A stretch of DNA of 64,000 nucleotides from Ciona intestinalis (lineage: Eukaryota; Chordata; Ascidiacea; Phlebobranchia; Cionidae). The notes beneath the pieces were generated by a model. It did not search any database, was not told the origin of the DNA, and saw nothing but the letters and a program-made list of their open reading frames with translations. A program made the position numbers and the translations under genes. Position 1 is the first letter of the stretch, and the number at the start of each line of letters is the position of its first letter. Positions 10,555-20,000 of this stretch are shown here, in pieces. Location of the stretch: contig NC_020168.2 in the NCBI RefSeq assembly GCF_000224145.3, forward strand, positions 1,418,254-1,482,253, in the 5' to 3' direction.

Positions 10555-10622
10555 CGATGATATATTTACAATCAATTGGCTAATAATTTAAACATTATTG
10601 AAATGCATTTTAATACTAAAAA

Positions 10623-10661
10623 TGTTTCCGCCCGGTCACGAACCGGGGACCTTTCGCGTGT
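10623..10661 (-). tRNA. tRNA-Val, partial at gap
   Basis: 3' half only. The anticodon is lost in the N run. Confidence 0.6.
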
Positions 10662-10711
10662 NNNNNNNNNNNNNNNNNNNNNNNNNNNNNNNNNNNNNNN
10701 NNNNNNNNNNN
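10662..10711. other. Assembly gap (50 N)
   Basis: Run of N inside the tRNA array. Confidence 1.
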
Positions 10712-10723
10712 ATATAAATAAAT

Positions 10724-10796
10724 TGTTTCCGCCCGGGCTCGAACCGGGGATCATTCGCGTGTGAGGCAAACGTGATAACCACTACACTACGGAAAC
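10724..10796 (-). tRNA. tRNA-Val(CAC), imperfect
   Basis: Carries 'ggatcattcgcg' and 'ggcaaacg'. The same two marks recur at 11246-11318, so the two are recent duplicates. Confidence 0.6.
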
Positions 10797-10865
10797 TGTT
10801 GCAAACAGGAAGCAGCACTTGGCTTATAAAACTAACGTATAAAATTAATGTTAATATAAAAGAAT

Positions 10866-10938
10866 TGTTTTCGCCCGGGCTCGAACCAAGGACCTTTCGC
10901 GTGTGAGGCGAACGTGATAACCACTACACTACGGAAAC
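10866..10938 (-). tRNA. tRNA-Val(CAC)
   Basis: gttttcg acceptor and accaagg T-stem changes. Confidence 0.6.
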
Positions 10939-11007
10939 TGTTGCAGACAGAAAGCAGCACTTGGCTTATGAAACAAAAGTACAAAATTAATGTTAATATA
11001 AAAAAAA

Positions 11008-11080
11008 TGTTTCCGCCCGGGCTCGAACCGTTGACCTTTCGCGTGTAAAGCAAACGTGATTACCACTACACTACGGAAAC
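11008..11080 (-). tRNA. tRNA-Val(TAC), imperfect
   Basis: T stem accgttg, anticodon stem gcaaac and D loop gattacc changed. Confidence 0.5.
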
Positions 11081-11104
11081 TGTTGAATATTAATATGTAA
11101 AAAA

Positions 11105-11177
11105 TGTTCCCGCCTGGGCTCGAACCGGGGATCATTCGCGTGTGAGGCGAACGTAATAACCACTGCACTACGGAAAC
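11105..11177 (-). tRNA. tRNA-Val(CAC), imperfect
   Basis: gttcccgcctggg acceptor/T region, ggatcattcg, and ctgcactac in the A-box side. Confidence 0.5.
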
Positions 11178-11245
11178 TTTTGCAAAAATAAGCAGCACTT
11201 GGCTTATGAAACTAACGTATGAAATTAATGTTAATATAAATAAAT

Positions 11246-11318
11246 TGTTTCCGCCCGGGCTCGAACCGGGCATCATTCGCGTGTGAGGCAAACGTGATAA
11301 CCACTACACTACGGAAAC
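11246..11318 (-). tRNA. tRNA-Val(CAC), imperfect
   Basis: T stem accgggc, 'atcattcgcg', 'ggcaaacg'. Confidence 0.55.
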
Positions 11319-11387
11319 TGTTGCAAACAGGAAGCAGCACTTGGCTTATGAAACTAACGTATGAAATTAATGTTAATATAAAAAAAA

Positions 11388-11449
11388 TGTTTCCGCCCGG
11401 CCCCAAACGGCGTGTTACGCGAACGTGATAACCACTACACTACGGAAAC
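11388..11449 (-). pseudogene. tRNA-Val(AAC), internal deletion
   Basis: Same deletion as 9716-9767; marks the start of the duplicated block. Confidence 0.8.
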
Positions 11450-11516
11450 CGTTAGCAACAGTAAGCATTACTAGACTGATAAAACTAATATATGAAATTA
11501 ATGTTAATGTCAAAAA

Positions 11517-11589
11517 TGTTTCCGCCCGGGCTCGAACCGGGGACCTTTCGCGTGTTAGGCGAACGTGATAACCACTACACTACGGAAAC
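11517..11589 (-). tRNA. tRNA-Val(AAC), canonical
   Basis: All stems perfect. Occupies the place held by a TAC gene (9835-9907) in the other block. Confidence 0.9.
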
Positions 11590-11656
11590 CGTTAAGAACA
11601 GTAAGCATTACCAGACTGATAAAACTAACATATGAAATTAATGTTAATGTCAAAAA

Positions 11657-11729
11657 TGTTTCCGCCCGGGCTCGAACCGGGGACCTTTCGCGTGTAAAGC
11701 GAACGTGATAACCACTACACTACGGAAAC
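11657..11729 (-). tRNA. tRNA-Val(TAC), canonical
   Basis: All stems perfect. Confidence 0.9.
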
Positions 11730-11798
11730 TGTTGCAGACAGAAAGCAGCACTTAGCTTATGAAACAAAAGTATAAAATTAATGTTAATATAAAAAAAA

Positions 11799-11871
11799 TG
11801 TTTCCGCCCGGGCTCGAACCGAGGACCTTTCGCGTGTTAGGCGAACGTGATAACCACTACACTACGGAAAC
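11799..11871 (-). tRNA. tRNA-Val(AAC)
   Basis: One T-stem change (accgagg). Confidence 0.75.
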
Positions 11872-11938
11872 CGTTAAGAACAGTAAGCATTACTAGACTG
11901 ATAAAACTTACATATGAAATTAATGTTAATGTCAAAAA

Positions 11939-12011
11939 TGTTTCCGCCCGGGCTCGAACCGGGGACCTTTCGCGTGTAAAGCGAACGTGATAACCACTAC
12001 ACTACGGAAAC
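11939..12011 (-). tRNA. tRNA-Val(TAC), canonical
   Basis: All stems perfect. Confidence 0.9.
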
Positions 12012-12075
12012 CGATGTTACATTTACAATCTATTGGCTAATGAACATTATGGAAATGCATTTTAATACTAAAAAT

Positions 12076-12140
12076 TGTTTCCGCGCGGCGGGTACCTTTC
12101 GCGTGTTAGGCGAACGTGTTAACCACTACACTACGGAAAC
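12076..12140 (-). pseudogene. tRNA-Val(AAC) without T loop
   Basis: Same B-box deletion as 10349-10413. Confidence 0.8.
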
Positions 12141-12209
12141 TATTGCAAACAGTAAGCAGCACTTGGCTTATGAAACTAACGTATGAAATTAATGTTAATA
12201 TAAAAAAAT

Positions 12210-12282
12210 TGTTTCCGCCCGGGCTCGAACCGGGGACCTTTCGCGTGTTAGGCGAACGTGATAACCACTACACTACGGAAAC
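12210..12282 (-). tRNA. tRNA-Val(AAC), canonical
   Basis: All stems perfect; last unit of the duplicated block. Confidence 0.9.
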
Positions 12283-12350
12283 CGATGATATATTTACAAT
12301 CAATTGGCTAATAATTTAAACATTATGGAAATGCATTTTATTACTAAAAA

Positions 12351-12428
12351 TGTTTCCGCCCGGTCTCGAACCAGAGACCTTTCGCGTGTTAGGCGAACGT
12401 GATAACCACTACCACTACCTACGGAAAC
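12351..12428 (-). tRNA. tRNA-Val(AAC) with D-arm insertion
   Basis: 'accactaccactacctacgg' has extra bases near the A box, likely damaging it. Confidence 0.5.
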
Positions 12429-12497
12429 TGTTGCAAACAGAAAGCAGCCCTTGGCTTATAAAACTAACGGTTAAAATTAATGTTAATATAACAGAAT

Positions 12498-12570
12498 TGT
12501 TTTCGCCCGGGCTCGAACCAGGGACCTTTCGCATATCAAGCGAACGTGAAAACCACTACACTACGGAAAC
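12498..12570 (-). tRNA. Val-type tRNA with anticodon GAT
   Basis: Loop on minus is TTGATAT, giving anticodon GAT (Ile-type). Acceptor changed to gttttcg. The D loop reads gtgaaaacc. Confidence 0.6.
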
Positions 12571-12638
12571 CGATGATGTATTTTCAATCAATTGGCTAAT
12601 AATTTAAACATTATGGGAATGCATTTTATTACTAAAAA

Positions 12639-12711
12639 TGTTTCCGCCCGGGCTCGAACCGGAGACCTTTCGCGTGTTAGGCGAACGTATTAACCACTAC
12701 ACTACGGAAAC
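12639..12711 (-). tRNA. tRNA-Val(AAC)
   Basis: Minor changes (ggagacc, gtattaacc). Confidence 0.7.
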
Positions 12712-12780
12712 TGTTGCAAACAGAAAGCAGCCCTTGGCTTATGAAACTAACGGTTAAAATTAATGTTAATATAACAGAAT

Positions 12781-12852
12781 TGTTTCCGCCCGGGCTCGAA
12801 CCAAGGACCTTTCGCATGTTAGGCGAACGTGAAAACCACACACTACGGAAAC
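12781..12852 (-). tRNA. tRNA-Val(AAC), imperfect
   Basis: D arm short (aaaaccacacac) and anticodon stem tcgcatg. Confidence 0.5.
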
Positions 12853-12920
12853 CGATGATGTATTTTCAATCAATTGGCTAATAATTTAAACATTATGGGA
12901 ATGCATTTTATTACTAAAAA

Positions 12921-12993
12921 TGTTTCCGCCCGGGCTCGAACCGGGGACCTTTCGCGTGTGAGGCGAACGTGATAACCACTACACTACGGAAAC
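12921..12993 (-). tRNA. tRNA-Val(CAC), canonical
   Basis: The only CAC copy I see with all stems perfect. Confidence 0.9.
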
Positions 12994-13063
12994 TTATGCA
13001 AACAGTAAGCAGCACTTGGCTTATGAAACTAACGTATGAAATTAATGTTAATATAAAAAAACA

Positions 13064-13137
13064 CTCTTTCCGCCCGGGCTCGAACCGGGGACCTTTCGCG
13101 TATGAGGCGAACGTGATAACCACTACACTACGGAAAC
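13064..13137 (-). tRNA. Val-type tRNA with anticodon CAT
   Basis: Loop on minus CTCATAC gives anticodon CAT (Met). The T arm and D arm are canonical. The 3' acceptor end is changed (actctttccg), leaving at least one terminal mismatch. Confidence 0.65.
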
Positions 13138-13206
13138 TATTGCAAACAGTAAGCAGCACTTGGCTTATGAAATTAACGTATGGGAATTAATTTTAATACT
13201 AAAAAT

Positions 13207-13279
13207 TGTTCCCGCCCGGGCTCGAACCAGGGACCTTTCGCGTGTTAGGCGAACGTGATAACCACTACACTACGGAAAC
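13207..13279 (-). tRNA. tRNA-Val(AAC)
   Basis: Acceptor gttcccg and T stem accaggg changed. Confidence 0.6.
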
Positions 13280-13356
13280 TGTTAAGAACAGTAAGCGTTA
13301 TTAGACTATGTTATCGCAAGATATACGTGAATATGTTTAGTTAACTTTAAGTTCGA

Positions 13357-13856
13357 NNNNNNNNNNNNNNNNNNNNNNNNNNNNNNNNNNNNNNNNNNNN
13401 NNNNNNNNNNNNNNNNNNNNNNNNNNNNNNNNNNNNNNNNNNNNNNNNNNNNNNNNNNNNNNNNNNNNNNNNNNNNNNNNNNNNNNNNNNNNNNNNNNNN
13501 NNNNNNNNNNNNNNNNNNNNNNNNNNNNNNNNNNNNNNNNNNNNNNNNNNNNNNNNNNNNNNNNNNNNNNNNNNNNNNNNNNNNNNNNNNNNNNNNNNNN
13601 NNNNNNNNNNNNNNNNNNNNNNNNNNNNNNNNNNNNNNNNNNNNNNNNNNNNNNNNNNNNNNNNNNNNNNNNNNNNNNNNNNNNNNNNNNNNNNNNNNNN
13701 NNNNNNNNNNNNNNNNNNNNNNNNNNNNNNNNNNNNNNNNNNNNNNNNNNNNNNNNNNNNNNNNNNNNNNNNNNNNNNNNNNNNNNNNNNNNNNNNNNNN
13801 NNNNNNNNNNNNNNNNNNNNNNNNNNNNNNNNNNNNNNNNNNNNNNNNNNNNNNNN
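13357..13856. other. Assembly gap (500 N)
   Basis: Run of N exactly 500 long, probably of unknown true size; more tRNA units may be missing. Confidence 1.
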
Positions 13857-14074
13857 CTTACCCTGTGTGTTTTCAAATTTGTAAAATTTCACCTGTTGTG
13901 CGGATCGCTAAATAACTCCTCGTGTGTTTTATTATATTTTATTAAATTGGTGTCAATTAATAAAGGAGTGATAGTACTAATTCGTGGTATTACCCAAAAA
14001 TCGCCATCTATTTTGATTTTGGAAATATTTGGCAATTTGTGCTTAAGTGTCCTATCTTCCCCCATTGTACTATA
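13857..14074. repeat. Repeat copy next to gap
   Basis: 'gtgtgttttcaaatttgtaa' through 'cctatcttcccccattgtac' is nearly the same as 39215-39424 and 14722-14943. Confidence 0.7.
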
Positions 14075-14082
14075 CTAAAATT

Positions 14083-14156
14083 ATTTCCGCCCGGGCACGA
14101 ACCGGGTACCTTTCGCGTGTTAGGCGAACGTTATAACCACTACACTATACGGAAAC
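14083..14156 (-). tRNA. tRNA-Val(AAC), outlying copy
   Basis: Separated from the main array by the gap. Two extra bases near the 5' end (cactatacgg). A scrambled fragment (ggcgacctttcgcacg) follows at about 14175-14232. Confidence 0.55.
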
Positions 14157-14336
14157 TGTTAGAAACAGTAAGCATTTTGAACCAGGCGACCTTTCGCACG
14201 TTCGCAGTACACGCAAAAGTTCCCCGGTTCACCAACAGATCAAAACACCTATAGGTTCAGTTTTCTGTTGGATATCAAATTTGTAATTACCGGGTTAGAT
14301 TGACGCGAAAAAATTCTGATAGGTATTCAAAATCAA

Positions 14337-14508
14337 ATGGGAATCACGAAAGAATATCAACTACTTGAACCTCCCACTCCAGTTGCTGGCGATGCCTTTG
14401 TTGCGTGGCGCAACGTGATTGGTTCCTTGAATCCACGTCATAATGACGACACACTTTTCGTCACGCTTCAAATGTTCGAACGTTGGTCACGTCAGCACCG
14501 TTGCAGGT
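14337..14508 (+). CDS. Doubtful single exon
   Basis: ATG at 14337 opens 57 codons with higher GC than its surroundings (VAGDAFVAWRNVIGS, then DTLFVTLQMFERWSR) and ends at a good donor, cag|gttagc. No partner exon was found in phase. It could be the first exon of a gene spanning the next kilobases, or chance. Confidence 0.3.
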
Positions 14509-14639
14509 TAGCAGTGACCATTTTGCATTTTTACTTATAAATTCAAAAATTTACCACTTATTACGTGGACTGGGGAAGACAATACCCGTAAGCACATATT
14601 GCCCAATATTTATAAATACTTGACCGTTTTTGGGCGATA

Positions 14640-14943
14640 CCACGAATTAGTATACTATCACACCATTTCAAAATTAGGACACTTTTTTTAAATTAACAAT
14701 GATTTTAAACTGTCCTGTCTTATCCTGTGTGTTTTCGAATTTGTAAAATGTCACCTCCTGTGCAAATCGCTAAATACCTCCTTGTGTGTTTTATTATATT
14801 TTTTGAATTGTTGTTGTCAAATAATAAAGAAATGCATATTATTAATTCGTGGTAACATCCAAAAACCGACATCTTTTTTAATTTTGGAAATATTTGGCAC
14901 TATCACCATGTGCTTAAGTGTCTCATCTTCCCCCACTGTACAA
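14640..14943. repeat. Repeat copy
   Basis: Matches 13857-14074 and 39180-39424 ('actgtcctgtcttatcctgt', 'gtgcttaagtgtctcatctt'). Confidence 0.7.
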
Positions 14944-16830
14944 TATACATATATAGTTTTTAAAACCTGCCTAAGATTTTCTTGCCTAAGAACACGCCTG
15001 CAATTGTTTCAACTTTATCGAGCATTACCGCTTTCTCTTCCCAAAAGGCTCTAATTTTACAACTTCACGGCAATGAAACATGCAGTGCCTGTGAAAACAA
15101 GTAAAATTAAATTCCTTAATAAATCACTACCAGACAGATAAAAATACTTCAATCGCATACACACCATTTGATCTTCGACTTATATTTACCATTAGACTAT
15201 GTAGAATTGTGGACTGTAGATTGATGCTGTAAGTTTTAAGGCTCAATTTGTTTTCGCGGTTGTAAACTTACACTGGATACGACGTTTCGAGTCGTAGTTA
15301 GGCAAGCTATGTTGGTACTTCCACGTTAGCGTATATAGCAAGAAAATGAATACTCTGCTTTCTATTTATAGGTTGTCTTATTAAAGTTTGAAACTTTAAA
15401 CGGCCTACAAGTCGTGTTGGAGTTTAACATGCAAGGGGATTTTAACTTAGTTCTGGCTCTTTACCTAAATGATTTAAATTACTTAGATATCCGACTAATA
15501 GTGTAATTAGATACTGTTATGATCGAGGACACTTTGAGCAATTTTTAGTTTTAATAACCAATTCTAAATCTTGATCAGCGTGAACGAGTTTTACATTCCA
15601 GGGTTCACAACGAAAATGCGAAAAAGCGTTTAGATACAATGGGAGTATGAGCAGTAGTTAATTGCACAGAATGTGTAACGCCAAACGTATACCTCGAGTC
15701 TTTTTATTTAGCTGTGTCTGTTGCAACACGGATACATTTGTTTTGTGAATATAGTCGTTTTAACCTGACTACTTTCGTACTAACATTAAACCAATATCCC
15801 TTACCGAAGTAAATAAGCGTGATAAAATATATAGATTAATCGATGGGTTAAATTCTAATGTTAAACATAGTATTTAGTAACTAAGCTGCAATATGATTGT
15901 TTTCCAGAGCTTTATCCATAAACAGAAGGAAATAACTTTATACATGACTTTATATAGGGTATTTTAGTTATTTTCGAAGAATATTTGCTTACACCAGTGT
16001 AAGGAACGTATTTACATCCTGTCATTAATCATTAGTGAGCATGGAAACTTTCAGACATTGCGCAATTATTGCTTCGTTTCTGCTGCATTTCATTGCTCGC
16101 TGTTTAAAACGTATCTGCGTTTTCTGCAGGAAATGATTTGCTTTCAAATGTAGACTATATAGAATGTGCATTTGGGAATGTGGTATTTTTTCTATTTTTG
16201 GAGATTTATTATACTGAGAAAAGTATTAAGGCAGTAGTTTGTGTTTTGGTTTGTAGATGCTGCTCTGTTTTATATATACGCAATTGCATGATTTGTTTAC
16301 GTTTAAATTTGTTTGCGTTAAAACTTGCGACTCGCACGCCATAGCAGCGTCGCAATTTTTCACGTATAAGTTTGGTCATCGCAAATTCGCGAACGAACCT
16401 TACTGACCTGCAGTGAAATATCCGACCAGCCATTTGTGACGTAATTTATCGTCAGAATATAATAATTACGAAGTATTACCGCATAAACACTGATTGTCGG
16501 CCAAAAACTTGTTTATAATTGCCTGCGACATTAGGGGTCTATTACAGCATAAATATGGGGTTTACTCCCGTGTAGCGTATTCAAATTGATTACATTTACC
16601 TTTGACCGTTAGGTGTATATATAGGAATGGGCGACATCTGTTATTATATAAACTGTTGGAGGGCCTTACAGTTCGAGGTCGCACGCCATGAAAAATGTTT
16701 AATTCGATGAATAATAGATTGAAATGTTGTATATGTATGTACTGTACAAAGTATTGGTTATTATGTTACTTGGCAGCTGTTTATACCACATACATTAACA
16801 ATTTACAGTCAAAGGAGTCAGTTTACAATA
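14944..16830. other. No gene seen
   Basis: AT-rich DNA without convincing exons on either strand. It may be intergenic or hold promoter sequence for the gene starting at 17095. Confidence 0.4.
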
Positions 16831-17026
16831 TATAGTAGTGGGAAAAGACAGGACACCTTTAGCACGTAATATACAAAAATCCTGATCGTGTTTAAACAAT
16901 TAAAAAACGGTCTATACGGGTCGTGAGGACACGGTCCTATAATTCTTTCAATGTTTTTTTAGTTTACTACTTAATGGGACGAAAAAATAGAATGAAAGTT
17001 GTCCCATTTCGCCCCACTCCACTATA
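16831..17026. mobile_element. MITE copy
   Basis: tatagtagtgggaaaagaca at the left end, ccactccactatat at the right end. Orientation is opposite to 2657-2853 (interior read as the reverse complement). Confidence 0.85.
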
Positions 17027-17094
17027 TTTGTTTTCTTGTTTATGTCTGTGTCTAGATCGTTTATAGCTCATGTTGTCCGTATTGTGATGTAACA

Positions 17095-20000
17095 ATGCAA
17101 GTCGGGCGCAAGTTCCACAGTGATGGCGATTGCGTCACTTCCGGAAGGCCCCGGCGCGTCTCCGACGTCACTTCCTCCTCTTCGCTGGACATCGGGTTGT
17201 TCCACCGAGCAATGAGCAGAAGAAAGACACTTGCTGAATTCGACAGCCCTCTCTCACTTGAATTTCCGACAGAAGATGATGAAGTATTTGGTGGTGATGT
17301 CACCGAGTCGCAAGGTGACGCTAGCAAGCAACGCAACTTGTCGCCACTTGAGAGATTCCACGCCATCGTGGTGCAAGCGAGGGCGAGAGAACGACAATTA
17401 AGTCTCGAGCGAATCGGGGAAGATTATGAGGCAATAATGGAAGAGGAAATCGTTTCAATATCACGTGATGGTGTAAGCAAGCCTGGCTTACGTAGGTCGA
17501 AATACTCCACGTCACAAGGAGAGGTCGGGCTGACGTTAAAGGGGGAAACGTAGGTTGAAATATCTCTTCCTTTCACTTCGTGGCGGAAGTTAGCTACCAC
17601 GTGATTTCTCCTATTCATTATATTGACATAATAGTCCATTTTGTCGAACCAGTCATAGCGCAATCGATATTAATAGGCATTCAACATTATGCTAATTAAT
17701 TAAAATCGGCTTATGCGGGCTGTTTGTTTTAAATCCGATCAATCGGCGTTTGGTGCAGCATTTGATGTCTAAGACGTGAATTAATCGTATGTTTTACATT
17801 CTCACCGAACTCCCTGACTGCCATCAATCAAGGTTTGCAAAACCAAATGGCAAAGTGAATCTTAAATCGTTTTGACTAAACGCAAACCTGCAAATCGACC
17901 GGTGCGTTTCAATGTACAACTTAAATAAGGCTTTTATTTTGCAATATCCAGCTATTGGTGTACAACCAAGTGACCTGGATCCGGCCGCAAATCTCATTCA
18001 ATCTAACCTTCTAATCACATTAGGCGTTTCGATTTGTATATGACTTAATTGTATGTCGTATGTATTCAATCAGCGTTATAAAATATAGATATTTTTCATT
18101 TGTCGTATCATATTACTAATAATTATGTTTTGATTAAGTTGAATGAATATAGTAATGTAGGGGAAGATGGGACACTTTTGGCACATTATATGCGAATATC
18201 CTCGTGTTTTAAACAATTAACAATGGTCTGTGGGAGTCGTTAAGATACGGTTTTATAATTCTTTGAATGTTCTTTGGTTACTACCAAATGTGACGGCCAA
18301 ATAAAATGAAAAGGTGTCCCATTTTCTTCCGTCCTACTATATGCTCATTACCAAGATTTAAATACTTCTTTTTGTTCATTAGGATCACCATCTATCCTGG
18401 ATCTCAAAAGCAAAGCAACATCAGGTTAGAGCGATACAAGATTTATATTCATTAAATGCCATCCTGTGTTTTTCTCATTTATATCAGTTGTCTGTAACCG
18501 CTGTAGTGTACATAGGCACACATCACTGTAAGAACGACGCCAACACACGTGTATGTTAACGACTATATATCATCGTTCGTTTCAATATTTCAGCAGAAAA
18601 TGCAAACCTCACATTACAATGATTGTTTTATTCAACAAATCAATACAGATAGATTACGGGATAACTTGAGCTTTAAAATATAGTGTTTTATTAGTGTTGT
18701 AAAATGACCCTATGTAATTACAGTTATACAGTGTGTTACTATAACATTGTTATAGACGATGTTATATAGGCTTCCTGGTCAATTATATGTTTTATATATT
18801 TTATACATGAGCTAACGTTAGCCTTTGTTGTCATTATAAAAAGGAATTTTCAGCGACCAATCACAGAAATCGCTCAATATAGGATGCCTTATATGTTTGT
18901 AGTCGTCATATACGTTAGAAACATTTAATAGCTTTATAAATATATATATTTGGGTGGGGGAAGACGGGACACCTTTAGCACATAGTAACCAAATATTCTG
19001 ATCGTGTTTTAAACAATTAACAACGGTCTATGGAAGTCGTGAAGATACGGTTTTATAATTCCTTAAATGTTTTTTGTTTACTACCAAATGAGACAAAAAA
19101 ATAGAATGAAGAGTATCCCATTTCCCCCACCCTACTATAATTGCCTGTCGATAAGTTCTAATGGTACGCTGTTTTGTTGATAGAAAAATTAATTTCTTAA
19201 CAGAAACACAGAGTTAAAGCTTTGTTAAACACATTGGAAATTGTACGTTTGTGTGTGATAATGAAAATTATACAGCAAAATAGTTCGAAAAAATATAACA
19301 AGATAGTTCCAAGTATTCCTCAATGGAATTAAATACACAGAGATATCGCGGCCAATGACGCAATTGACATATATGGCTTCTTTGCTGTGGTTGAGTAAAT
19401 ATGTTTCACAGCCATGAGCGATTCTCGGCGGTGGTTGATTTCAAACGTATTCGGTGATTAAAATTATAAACGGGGGAAGGCGTCGCAATTTCTCGCGGTT
19501 GCAAGACATGTTTTATTTATGCGGGTGAAAAGCAAATTGTGCATCTCTGGGGAAATTTGGTCGCGGGGTTATCAATTTTAAAACAAAATCGAAGCACGCA
19601 GCGACGAATGACGCTTTTATTATACCGGTTGCTGAGCCCGCCGTTCATCGCATCTGCGTGTGGCCTTTGTTCATGCGGTCGTTATAGTATATATCGGTGA
19701 TTAGGCGTATGGTCCACTTCATTATTTGCAGGCATTGCGGAAATACAGTGCGTCTAATCTGCGCATAGAGCAGCAGTTTTTTATTGTTTGTATTAGGTCA
19801 GGGTTCCGCATTGGGGGTCAATGTTTATTATTAGATCGTCCACACAGCAGCGTTCAGTTCAGCTGTGCGCCTGAACCCGAAATCGTAAACTTAGTTTAGT
19901 TGTTTTGCACAGACGGAGACGCGACTGTAAACAAGCGCCCGTTCTCTCGTGTTGCGCAGCGTCGTGAACAGAATAGTCGCGCCCATGTTAACAAACTTGA

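Larger units (their letters stand above)
7276..14156 (-). repeat. Tandem array of about 45 valine-type tRNA genes and pseudogenes
   Basis: Copies of a 72-73 bp tRNA unit recur every 120-150 bp, all on the minus strand. Read on that strand the unit starts GTTTCCGTAGTGTAGTGG, which holds the pol III A box. It has a TTCGC/GCGAA anticodon stem, a B box GGTTCGAGCC, and ends CGGGCGGAAAC. This matches animal tRNA-Val. Anticodons counted: AAC 19, CAC 12, TAC 10, one each of ATC, GAT and CAT, and one unread at the gap. A T-run of 4-8 follows the 3' end of most copies, as expected for pol III termination. Three spacer types occur (starting gttgcaaac, gttaagaac and cgatgatat on the plus strand). Two gaps (50 and 500 N) interrupt the array, so the true copy number may be higher. 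Confidence 0.95.

Noticed and set aside
8223-13190. Many open frames on both strands reading like 'PGLEPGTFRVLGERDNHYTTE' and 'SFRSVVVITFASHAKGPRFEPG'
   Set aside because: They are translations of the repeated tRNA body and its complement. The same strings appear wherever the tRNA unit lies, so they are not proteins.
7276-13279. Array considered as a CRISPR-like or satellite repeat
   Set aside because: The repeat unit folds as tRNA with A and B boxes and anticodon variation, and spacers are themselves repeated, which excludes CRISPR.
13337-13892. 180-codon open frames
   Set aside because: Consist almost wholly of N.
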